From CAZIWJ01 sp964542855 (GTDB lineage Bacteria; Bacteroidota; Bacteroidia; Cytophagales; Cyclobacteriaceae), in assembly GCA_964542855.1 (NCBI GenBank), contig CAZIWJ010000237.1, positions 1 to 5,441 on the forward strand: DNA of 5,441 nt, in the 5' to 3' direction. The notes under the pieces were generated by a model. That model was given only the letters and a program-made list of their open reading frames with translations. It did no database searches and had not been told where the DNA came from. Position numbers and translations under genes: made by a program. Position 1 is the stretch's first letter. Every line of letters begins with the position of its first letter. This document shows, piece by piece, positions 1 to 5,441 of the stretch.

Positions 1-148
1 TTCCGGCTCAGTTGCTGTTCAAACGCATACCCTCCTGCCCGGTTATGAAGGAAAGATACAGGCTTTTAAGCGTAGGCAAAAAGTAAGTAATACAGGTTGC
101 CCGGGTAAATGATGTAATATAATATACGAACAGAACTGTAAAATCGGT

Positions 149-172
149 ATCGGTTAACCTGGCAAAACCGAT
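149..172. repeat. Inverted repeat downstream of panB, weak terminator candidate
   Basis: A perfect 7-bp inverted repeat, ATCGGTT at 149-155 and AACCGAT at 166-172, encloses a 10-base loop. It lies about 70 bases past the panB stop codon. Read on the minus strand, the stem is followed shortly by a run of only four T residues, so it is at best a weak intrinsic terminator for the moaA-panB transcript. No other structure in bases 1-243 is stronger, and no gene is supported there. The terminator role is inference. Confidence 0.3.
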
Positions 173-243
173 CTGAGCTTACTCGGGCAAGCATTTATTA
201 CTTATTACGAGGAAGCTGAAAGGTTAAAAATAAGGCCTGCAAA

Positions 244-1065
244 TCAATAACTTTCCTCATCATTCGGGAAATCACGGTCTTTCACATCGCTGATGTACTG
301 CCGTACCGCTTCACTGATAATGGTTTCCAGATCGGCATACCGACGCAGAAAACGGGGGGAAAAAGCTTTGTTTATTCCTAACATATCGTGCATTACCAGT
401 ACCTGCCCGTCGGTACCCGGCCCCGCCCCGATACCAATAGTAGGAACTTTTAAACTGTTGGAAACATCAGTAGCTAACCGGGTAGGAATTTTTTCAAGTA
501 CAATGCTGAAGCATCCGATTTCTTCAAGTAAATGAGCATTTTTAACTAATTCGGCTGCTTCCTGATCCTCTTTTGCCCTTACGGTGTAGGTGCCAAACTT
601 GTAAATAGACTGAGGTGTGAGGCCCAGATGGCCCATTACCGGAACCCCTGCACTCAGTATTCGCTCTACCGATTCTTTAATTTCAATACCCCCCTCCATT
701 TTAACGGCATGAGCTCCTGATTCTTTCATTATTCTAATCGCCGATCGAAGGGCTTCGGAAGAATTACCCTGGTAGGAGCCGAATGGAATGTCTACTACCA
801 CCAAGGCGTGTTCTACGGCTTTCACCACTGATTTAGCATGATAAATCATCTCATCAAGCGTAATGGGTAGCGTAGTTTCGTTGCCACTCATTACATTTGA
901 TGCAGAGTCGCCAACGAGGATTACATCGATACCTGCGCCATCGATCAGACTAGCCATGGAATAATCGTAAGCAGTTAGCATGGAAATGCGCTCGCCTTTA
1001 GCTTTCATTTCCATTAGCTGATGGGTAGTGATTTTCTTTTTTCTATCTGAGTTACTTGCTGACAT
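244..1065 (-). CDS. panB: 3-methyl-2-oxobutanoate hydroxymethyltransferase (ketopantoate hydroxymethyltransferase)
   Basis: This cytoplasmic enzyme transfers a hydroxymethyl group from 5,10-methylenetetrahydrofolate to 2-oxoisovalerate to give ketopantoate, the first committed step of pantothenate and CoA synthesis. The 273-residue product has the length and TIM-barrel motifs of the family. The Mg-binding acids appear as D53 in VGDS, D92 in VDIPFGSY and E124 in VKMEGG, and the catalytic acid as E191 in VLEKIP. The glycine-rich stretch IGIGAGPGTDGQVLVMHD spans about 210-227. I chose the ATG at 1065 because the protein then begins just before the conserved KITTHQL segment. An in-frame ATG at 1143 would add 26 unconserved residues and overlap moaA. 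The chosen start lies 10 bases past the moaA stop, so the two are probably one operon. A GGAGG lies 14 bases upstream, inside the last codons of moaA. The C-terminal tail after residue 260 is acidic and probably variable. The family call is secure; the start is likely. Confidence 0.96.
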   Translation of the reverse strand: MSASNSDRKKKITTHQLMEMKAKGERISMLTAYDYSMASLIDGAGIDVILVGDSASNVMSGNETTLPITLDEMIYHAKSVVKAVEHALVVVDIPFGSYQGNSSEALRSAIRIMKESGAHAVKMEGGIEIKESVERILSAGVPVMGHLGLTPQSIYKFGTYTVRAKEDQEAAELVKNAHLLEEIGCFSIVLEKIPTRLATDVSNSLKVPTIGIGAGPGTDGQVLVMHDMLGINKAFSPRFLRRYADLETIISEAVRQYISDVKDRDFPNDEESY

Positions 1066-1075
1066 ACGAAGGAAT

Positions 1076-2080
1076 TTATCCTCCAATAGTAGACATAGAT
1101 TCCGAGACTTTGGTGCCATCCCGACGATTTTTTTCGGCTTCAAAGCCGTCCTTAGCCCGGGTTCGGAATGCGCGTGTAAAGGCTTTGGTTAATTCTTCGT
1201 CCGATGCCCCGTCTCTCATCAGGGCTTTAATGTCGAGAACGCCGTTATCATACAGGCAGGTTTTAAGGGTGCCCTGTGCCGTTAACCGGATTCGGTTACA
1301 GGTGCCGCAAAAAGTACGGGTAAAGGCAGCAATAATGCCCAGTGAGCCCTGGTAGCCCGGAATGCGATAGTTATAAGAGGTTGAAAAAGGGCCGTCGGGT
1401 ATTTTCTCCAGGTTACCGTAATGATTTTGCAATACTTCATGAATCTTACGGTGGTTCCACACTAGCTTGGGGTAATGGCTTCCGTCCCCGTTGAATGGCA
1501 TTTCTTCAATGTATCGGACGGAGACCGGATAGTCTTTACTCAATTCAGCCAACGGAATAATGTCTTCAGTATTTTTACCTTCCATAATTACCGCGTTAAT
1601 CTTGGTGGAAATACCACTTTCAATCAGTTTATAAAAACATTCTTCCACTTTTTCAAACTCATCACGGCGGGTAATGGCATAAAACCTATCTTTGTCGAAA
1701 GTATCCATGCTGAGGTTAACAGATTTCACTCCCATGGCTTTCAGATCACTCAGGTGCTTGGTTGTTAAAACCCCGTTAGTAGTGATACTTATTTCATCGA
1801 TACCCTCCATTTCGGATATTCTCCATAAGAAGGGAACTAAATCTTTGCGCACAAAGGGTTCCCCCCCGGTAATCCGAACCTTATTAACCCCCAGCTGCGA
1901 TAAAATTGTAATCAATCGCTCCATTTCCTCGTAAGTAAGCAATGCTTTCTTGGGCAGGTATTTAATGCCTTCTGCTGGCATGCAATAGAAGCAACGTAAA
2001 TTGCACCGGTCGGTAACAGCCAGTCGAAGATAATTGATAGGCCGGCCGTGGTTGTCGATAATTACTTGTTGTTTACTCAT
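1076..2080 (-). CDS. moaA: GTP 3',8-cyclase MoaA (radical SAM, molybdenum cofactor synthesis)
   Basis: MoaA is a cytoplasmic radical S-adenosylmethionine enzyme that converts GTP to 3',8-cyclo-7,8-dihydro-GTP, which MoaC turns into cyclic pyranopterin monophosphate. The 334-residue length is typical. The N-terminal 4Fe-4S site is CX3CX2C at C26, C30 and C33. The SAM-binding GGEP motif is at 72-75. The second, substrate-binding cluster is CX2CX13C at C258, C261 and C275. The GTP-contacting arginines R19, R263 and R265 match those known in the family. The protein ends in the conserved Gly-Gly that reaches into the active site, so it is complete. The ATG at 2080 gives the usual short leader before the YLRLAVTDRCN motif. 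The gene is divergent from moaD and is followed by panB after 10 bases. The partner moaC is not in the window. I found no convincing promoter on the minus strand upstream of it. Confidence 0.98.
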   Translation of the reverse strand: MSKQQVIIDNHGRPINYLRLAVTDRCNLRCFYCMPAEGIKYLPKKALLTYEEMERLITILSQLGVNKVRITGGEPFVRKDLVPFLWRISEMEGIDEISITTNGVLTTKHLSDLKAMGVKSVNLSMDTFDKDRFYAITRRDEFEKVEECFYKLIESGISTKINAVIMEGKNTEDIIPLAELSKDYPVSVRYIEEMPFNGDGSHYPKLVWNHRKIHEVLQNHYGNLEKIPDGPFSTSYNYRIPGYQGSLGIIAAFTRTFCGTCNRIRLTAQGTLKTCLYDNGVLDIKALMRDGASDEELTKAFTRAFRTRAKDGFEAEKNRRDGTKVSESMSTIGG

Positions 2081-2170
2081 TTCAAAATAAGTTAAGTAGA
2101 AACTACCTGTTCATCACTAATGTAGCGAAAGAACATAGATTTTAAAACTCTTTGAGGGTACTGTTTTATG

Positions 2171-2189
2171 TTTACCGGCTTCTGGTAAA
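2171..2189. promoter_or_regulatory. Palindrome in the moaA/moaD divergent region, candidate operator
   Basis: TTTACC at 2171-2176 and GGTAAA at 2184-2189 form a perfect 6-bp-arm inverted repeat with a 7-base spacer. It ends 4 bases upstream of the TTTG element of the predicted moaD promoter, so its centre lies near -50 from the expected start of transcription, and it is about 90 bases from the moaA start codon. This geometry would suit a dimeric regulator acting on one or both divergent units. Only one copy is visible, the arms are short, and no regulator is encoded here, so the role is inference. Confidence 0.35.
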
Positions 2190-2193
2190 TAGC

Positions 2194-2226
2194 TTTGCGT
2201 AGTTTCTGAGTTATCATTTATATTTG
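2194..2226 (+). promoter_or_regulatory. Bacteroidota-type promoter for moaD-moaE-moeA
   Basis: TTTG at 2194-2197 and TATATTTG at 2219-2226 match the known Bacteroidota consensus of a -33 TTTG and a -7 TAnnTTTG, with a 21-base spacer inside the usual 19-21 range. Transcription would start near 2230, giving moaD a leader of about 70 bases. The match of all fixed positions and the placement upstream of moaD support the call. A/T-rich DNA gives such matches by chance at times, so it remains a prediction. Confidence 0.6.
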
Positions 2227-2247
2227 ATTAGATTTCAAAAGAGAATG

Positions 2248-2284
2248 ATGATTTGCCAATCGTTTTTGGTTAGTTTCAAATCAT
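2248..2284 (+). repeat. Inverted repeat in the moaD leader, possible RNA hairpin
   Basis: ATGATTTG at 2248-2255 and CAAATCAT at 2277-2284 form a perfect 8-bp inverted repeat with a 21-base spacer. Within the spacer CCAA (2256-2259) can pair with TTGG (2266-2269) around a 6-base loop, which would stack on the outer stem and leave a 7-base bulge on the 3' side. It lies downstream of the predicted transcription start and ends 16 bases before the moaD ATG. It could fold in the mRNA, or be a DNA-binding site. It does not resemble the large Moco riboswitch, and no T-run follows to make it a terminator. Confidence 0.4.
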
Positions 2285-2300
2285 AAATATAATTTTAGCC

Positions 2301-2543
2301 ATGAAGTTAAATGTGTTGTTATTTGGTGTAGCCAAGGAAATAGTGGGAAACAACCAACTGGCATTGGATATGAAAGAACCGGCTACGGTTAATTCTTTAC
2401 TGGGAGAGTTAAAGCAAACTTATCCTCGTTTCAATAACCTGCAATCACTAATGATTGCGGTAAACGATGAATATGCTGACCTTTCCCAGGCACTTAGTGA
2501 ACAAGATGAAATTGCTATCATTCCGCCGGTTAGTGGTGGTTAA
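2301..2543 (+). CDS. moaD: Molybdopterin synthase small subunit, sulfur carrier MoaD
   Basis: MoaD is an 80-residue ubiquitin-fold protein whose C-terminal glycine is adenylylated by MoeB and converted to a thiocarboxylate, the sulfur donor in molybdopterin synthase. The N-terminal strand MKLNVLLFGVAKEIVG (1-16), the central segment TVNSLLGELKQTYP (29-42), and the ending IAIIPPVSGG (71-80) with its terminal Gly-Gly are typical, as is the length. The ATG at 2301 starts directly at the first beta strand. No clear Shine-Dalgarno precedes it, only A/T-rich sequence, as is common in Bacteroidota. It leads a probable operon: moaE starts 10 bases after its stop. The related sulfur carrier ThiS also ends in Gly-Gly, but adjacency to moaE decides for MoaD. 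No moeB is visible in the window to activate it. Confidence 0.96.
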   Translation: MKLNVLLFGVAKEIVGNNQLALDMKEPATVNSLLGELKQTYPRFNNLQSLMIAVNDEYADLSQALSEQDEIAIIPPVSGG

Positions 2544-2553
2544 CTCGTAAATT

Positions 2554-2976
2554 ATGGATAAAATTAACGTAGCACTTACCGACGAGCTCCTGGATCTGAA
2601 CAGCGTCATGGCCAGCGTAACTTCTGCTGAAGCCGGTGGTATTAATGTATTTGTAGGAACAGTAAGAAATAACACCAAAGACAAACCGGTTGTTAGGCTG
2701 GAGTATGAAGCTTACGACCGCATGGCAGTTAAAGAAATGAGAAAACTGGCCGAAGAAGTTTGCGATCGCTGGCCGGTAGCCAGAATTTCCATTCATCACC
2801 GCAAGGGCACCTTGCACATTGGTCAGGCAGCGGTCATTATTGCTGTTGCCTGTCCGCACAGAAAAGAGGCATTTGAAGCCTGTAAATACACAATCGATAC
2901 CCTGAAAGAACGAGTCACTATCTGGAAAAAAGAAATCTTTGAAGATGGTGAAGAGTGGGTATTTTCACACGCCTAA
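2554..2976 (+). CDS. moaE: Molybdopterin synthase catalytic subunit MoaE
   Basis: MoaE is the large subunit of the cytoplasmic MoaD2-MoaE2 heterotetramer that inserts two sulfurs into cyclic pyranopterin monophosphate to form molybdopterin. The 140-residue product has the family landmarks in order: GGINVFVGTVRN at 28-39, LEYEAYDRMA at 49-58, ISIHHRKG at 78-85, the CPHRKEAFEAC segment at 100-110, and KERVTIWKKE at 118-127. K118 and K125 match the essential lysines K119 and K126 of the E. coli enzyme, and R38, H102 and R103 match its substrate-binding residues. The gene appears intact. It begins 10 bases after moaD and ends 4 bases before the chosen start of moeA, so the three are almost surely translated from one message. 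Confidence 0.97.
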   Translation: MDKINVALTDELLDLNSVMASVTSAEAGGINVFVGTVRNNTKDKPVVRLEYEAYDRMAVKEMRKLAEEVCDRWPVARISIHHRKGTLHIGQAAVIIAVACPHRKEAFEACKYTIDTLKERVTIWKKEIFEDGEEWVFSHA

Positions 2977-2980
2977 TCAT

Positions 2981-4180
2981 ATGATAACACCAGAAGAAGC
3001 ACTTAAAACCGTGCTGGAAAACAGCACCGATTTTGGTACCGTTGATGTTGCCCTCGATAAAGCCACGCACATGATATTACGTGAGGCGGTTCGAGCCGAC
3101 CGGGATATGCCCCCCTTCGACCGGGTAACGATGGATGGTATAGCTGTCCGGTATAATGAAACGATTAACGAGTTTGTTGTTAGCGGTACACAAACAGCCG
3201 GTGCAAAGCAAATGACCCTGAATCATCCAGATGAATGCATTGAGGTTATGACCGGGGCCATGCTTCCTGAAAATGCCGATACAATTATTCCTTACGAGGA
3301 AATAGAATTTTCCGGTGAAGGTGCGGAGAGAAAAGCCCGGATTACAGGCGACGATGTAAGTGCCGGCAAGAATATCCACCGCAAAGGGGAAGACCGCCGC
3401 CAGGAAGACGTGCTGCTTTCCCCGGGCAAATTACTAACATCCACCGAAATAAGCGTAGCTGCAGCGGTAGGTAAACCTCGCCTGTCGGTTAGCCGTACAC
3501 CGCGTGTTGCCATTGTAAGTACCGGTGATGAACTGGTAGACGTGTACGAAACCCCGGAGGCCCACCAGATTCGTCGCTCAAACGTGTATGCGCTAAAGGC
3601 TACGCTCCAGCGAATGAACATTCACAGCGATCTTTTCCATTATTCCGATAGCAAAAGTAAAATCAGTAGAGGGCTGGAAGAGGCTTTTCAGGTTAATGAT
3701 GTGCTGGTACTAAGCGGTGGGGTATCGAAAGGAAAAAAAGATTTTATTCCGGAGGTACTGGAAGACCTTGGAGTGAAAAAACTATTTCACCGGGTAAAGC
3801 AAAAACCTGGTAAGCCTTTTTGGTTTGGTTTACACCCCGATGGTAAAGCTGTGTTTGCCCTGCCTGGTAACCCGGTATCTACATTCATGTGCTTCCATAA
3901 GTACATGAAACCCTGGCTGATTAAGAGCATGCAACAGCCTTTGCCTGAGCCGGTTTTCGCTGTTCTGGATAAAGAAGTGCATTTCAGGCGTAACCTAAAC
4001 TACATGATGCAGGTAAAGCTTCATACCGATCATCGCGGAGTTGTACACGCTGCTCCCGAAGAAGGAAACGGGTCGGGCGATTTTGCCAACTTGCTGCAAT
4101 GCGATGCCTTCATGGAGCTCCAGGCAGGACGAGATGTGTATCCTGCCGGAGAAGCACATCCGGTTATTCTTTACCGCTAA
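2981..4180 (+). CDS. moeA: Molybdopterin molybdenumtransferase MoeA
   Basis: MoeA inserts molybdate into adenylylated molybdopterin, producing active molybdenum cofactor and releasing AMP. The 399-residue length is normal for the family. Motifs run PPFDRVTMDG (44-53), TGAMLP (91-96), RKGED (134-138), VSTGDEL (179-185), SGGVSKGKKDF (245-255), KPGKPFWFG (275-283) and LPGNPVS (294-300). D52, T91, D138, E184, D223 and D254 appear to match the E. coli active-site set D59, T100, D142, E188, D228 and D259. The C-terminal beta domain (about 320-399) is complete. I chose the ATG at 2981, 4 bases after moaE, since MITPEEAL matches the usual N-terminus. An in-frame ATG at 2939 would add 14 unconserved residues and overlap moaE. 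No strong Shine-Dalgarno is seen, so translation may be coupled to moaE. The N run begins 15 bases after the stop. Confidence 0.97.
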   Translation: MITPEEALKTVLENSTDFGTVDVALDKATHMILREAVRADRDMPPFDRVTMDGIAVRYNETINEFVVSGTQTAGAKQMTLNHPDECIEVMTGAMLPENADTIIPYEEIEFSGEGAERKARITGDDVSAGKNIHRKGEDRRQEDVLLSPGKLLTSTEISVAAAVGKPRLSVSRTPRVAIVSTGDELVDVYETPEAHQIRRSNVYALKATLQRMNIHSDLFHYSDSKSKISRGLEEAFQVNDVLVLSGGVSKGKKDFIPEVLEDLGVKKLFHRVKQKPGKPFWFGLHPDGKAVFALPGNPVSTFMCFHKYMKPWLIKSMQQPLPEPVFAVLDKEVHFRRNLNYMMQVKLHTDHRGVVHAAPEEGNGSGDFANLLQCDAFMELQAGRDVYPAGEAHPVILYR

Positions 4181-4183
4181 CAG

Positions 4184-4195
4184 GAGGTTCCCGGA
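4184..4195. repeat. Left copy of a 12-base direct repeat flanking the N run
   Basis: GAGGTTCCCGGA ends exactly at the last known base before the Ns and recurs exactly as the first 12 known bases after them, at 4296-4307. A chance match of this length at both edges is very unlikely. The most direct reading is that two contig ends overlap and were not merged. A target duplication flanking an unassembled insertion is an alternative. Confidence 0.9.
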
Positions 4196-4295
4196 NNNNN
4201 NNNNNNNNNNNNNNNNNNNNNNNNNNNNNNNNNNNNNNNNNNNNNNNNNNNNNNNNNNNNNNNNNNNNNNNNNNNNNNNNNNNNNNNNNNNNNNN
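4196..4295. other. Assembly gap of 100 Ns
   Basis: Exactly 100 unknown bases follow moeA. A run of exactly 100 is a common placeholder for a gap of unknown length, so its size should not be trusted. It breaks the 3' end of the minus-strand gamma-carboxylase homologue. No translation through it is meaningful. Confidence 0.98.
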
Positions 4296-4307
4296 GAGGT
4301 TCCCGGA
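4296..4307. repeat. Right copy of the 12-base direct repeat flanking the N run
   Basis: GAGGTTCCCGGA here is identical to 4184-4195. On the minus strand it encodes the last readable residues of the HTTM protein (FREP). Merging the two copies carries that reading frame six residues further, to a TAA at 4164-4166. Confidence 0.9.
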
Positions 4308-5441
4308 AAGGTATGATCCAGGATGCCGTTTTAAAACGGTTCCACTCAACCGAGGCTAAATCGGTTTTGGGGTCGATGAACTGTTGGTAAGGTTTGCCAT
4401 TCAGGCTTACTTTAACGTCAGCATATACGGCAATATCACCCCCGGTTTTTAGTTTATATTCTTCACTAACGTAGCGGGCAAACTGCCAAATTAAATCGGG
4501 TTGGTTACCAACTTGTTGTTGTTGCCTGGGAGTAAGGTGCTTATTCAGGGAAACATCCCAGGTCTCCCCGGTTTGCTTGTTCACCGCAGTAAAGCGACTG
4601 ATACTTCTTTTCTTTCTTAACATCATTCTCCAGGAAAGCCGGTGGCCTTCTTCTGTCCAGGCCACTTTCCCGGGAAATAAGTGATGCCGTAATGGAAGAA
4701 AAATCTGGATGAAGAAATAAATAATCAAACCGGCAGTAATCCATCGGTTGGTTGGGTTTATTCTACTTTTGGCGGGTATGAAATCTGGTTTTTTCCTGAA
4801 GAATAGTTTCTTAAGGGTTTTGGCAGGAAAAAAGAATACACTTAAAGAAATGGCCAGTAAAGGAAAAATACCAATAGGGAACAGCAGTGCATTACTGGCA
4901 TGAAAAGCAATTAAAGCAATAAAAGCAATTGGCCTTGTTTTATACCAAAGCATGGCAGGTACTATAAGTGCATCGAAAGCAATACCGCCGTAAGCAATAA
5001 AAGCCGTACCTAAATCCTGCTGCAAAAAAGAGCCTAAAACCGGCCAGTCTGTGCGGTTGGCAACAACCAGGCGCGATGATTGAAGGCTCAGCCAATCGGC
5101 ATTCAGCTTGGCCACGGCTGCATAAACGTAAAGCAGGCTGCCCTGCACCAGGAATAAAAGTAAATGCCATTTTTTACAGTACGTTGCTGGCGTTACTCGT
5201 TGGCAGCGAACATCATTCGAGTACCAGGCATTGGCAGGCACAATAATCATAAATACCGACAGGAGTAACATCAGGTAGTGATGGTTATTGTAACTTACTT
5301 TATGAGCGAAGTAGGTGGCTGCAAAAGTTAAAAAATATAAAATAGCGCTCATTCGGTAGTAGTAACCAATGGCTATCCCAACACCCGATAAAGCCATTAA
5401 CAGGTAAATCAGGTAAAAAACCTCACCTTGTAAGGCTTGCA
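4296..5441 (-). CDS. Vitamin K-dependent gamma-carboxylase/HTTM family membrane protein, partial at both ends
   Basis: This integral membrane protein resembles the transmembrane part of animal gamma-glutamyl carboxylase, which carboxylates glutamates using reduced vitamin K, CO2 and oxygen. The substrate of bacterial members is mostly unknown. The frame is open to the window edge, reading QALQGEVFYLIYLL before the internal Met at 5397, so the N-terminus (perhaps 60 residues) is missing. Counting from that Met, hydrophobic segments lie near 1-31, 41-55, 77-95, 134-150, 156-190 and 219-236. YNNHHYL at 36-42 matches the region of human His160. AKLNADW at 96-102 carries K97, which aligns with the catalytic base Lys218. 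HASNALLFPIGIFP (166-179) and WTEEGHRLSWRMMLR (247-261) are typical of Bacteroidota members. A soluble C-terminal domain follows. The readable C-terminus stops at REP by the N run; merging the flanking repeat would add PVSGKE and a stop at 4164. The family is fairly sure, the function is inferred. Confidence 0.87.

Noticed and set aside
2..112. Plus-strand frame open from the window edge for 36 codons to a TGA at 110-112, a possible tail of a gene converging on panB
   Set aside because: An open frame this short is common by chance, a second plus frame is also open to a stop near 86, and neither tail shows a recognisable motif.
1066..1143. Upstream start for panB at 1143, adding 26 residues
   Set aside because: The extension would overlap the end of moaA by 68 bases and lies before the usual N-terminus of the family; the ATG at 1065 fits better.
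2223..2239. TTTGA-N7-TCAAA, loosely like an Fnr/Crp site
   Set aside because: The arms are only 5 bp in A/T-rich DNA, the TTGAT half-site lacks a proper partner at the right spacing, and it overlaps the promoter -7 element.
2081..2300. Molybdenum cofactor riboswitch before moaD
   Set aside because: The leader is too short and has none of the multi-stem architecture of that class.
2530..2859. Minus-strand open frames across moaD and moaE
   Set aside because: They are antisense to clearly conserved genes and show no domain or family motif of their own.
2939..2980. Upstream start for moeA at 2939, adding 14 residues
   Set aside because: It lies within moaE and the added residues do not resemble a MoeA N-terminus; the ATG at 2981 follows the moaE stop by 4 bases.
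4326..4339. Perfect 14-bp palindrome CCGTTTTAAAACGG, possible terminator between convergent genes
   Set aside because: It lies inside the coding frame of the HTTM protein (NRFKT), has no loop, and is not followed by a T-run; likely a codon coincidence.
4541..5170. Other minus-strand frames (4541-4744 and 4940-5170) within the membrane protein gene
   Set aside because: They are alternate-frame shadows of the HTTM coding sequence with no recognisable features.

Overview
The window looks like part of a Bacteroidota chromosome, probably of the Cytophagales type. The evidence is moderate GC with A/T-rich intergenic DNA, weak or absent Shine-Dalgarno sites, a promoter of the Bacteroidota form TTTG-N21-TAnnTTTG, and an HTTM-type gamma-carboxylase homologue of the kind common in that phylum. 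The genus cannot be named from the sequence alone.

Layout. Bases 1-243 hold no gene I can support. The minus-strand pair moaA (1076-2080) and panB (244-1065) follows, separated by 10 bases and probably co-transcribed. A 220-base divergent region (2081-2300) has a good promoter for the plus strand, a 6-bp-arm palindrome beside it, and an inverted repeat in the predicted moaD leader. The plus-strand run moaD (2301-2543), moaE (2554-2976) and moeA (2981-4180) is tightly packed, with spacings of 10 and 4 bases. A 100-base run of Ns (4196-4295) follows moeA. The rest is a minus-strand membrane protein of the vitamin K-dependent gamma-carboxylase/HTTM family, cut at its N-terminus by the window edge and at its C-terminus by the N run.

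How the genes work together. Four genes belong to molybdenum cofactor synthesis. MoaA (with MoaC, not present here) makes cyclic pyranopterin monophosphate from GTP. MoaD and MoaE form molybdopterin synthase, which adds the dithiolene sulfurs. MoeA inserts molybdate. moaC, moeB, mog/moaB and mobA are absent and must lie elsewhere if the pathway is complete. panB, the first committed step of pantothenate/CoA synthesis, rides behind moaA without an obvious metabolic link. The gamma-carboxylase homologue is convergent with moeA and appears unrelated in function.

I see no clearly new biological system. The points most worth a second look are the 12-base exact duplication flanking the N run, which suggests either an unmerged contig overlap or a missing insertion, and the structured moaD leader.
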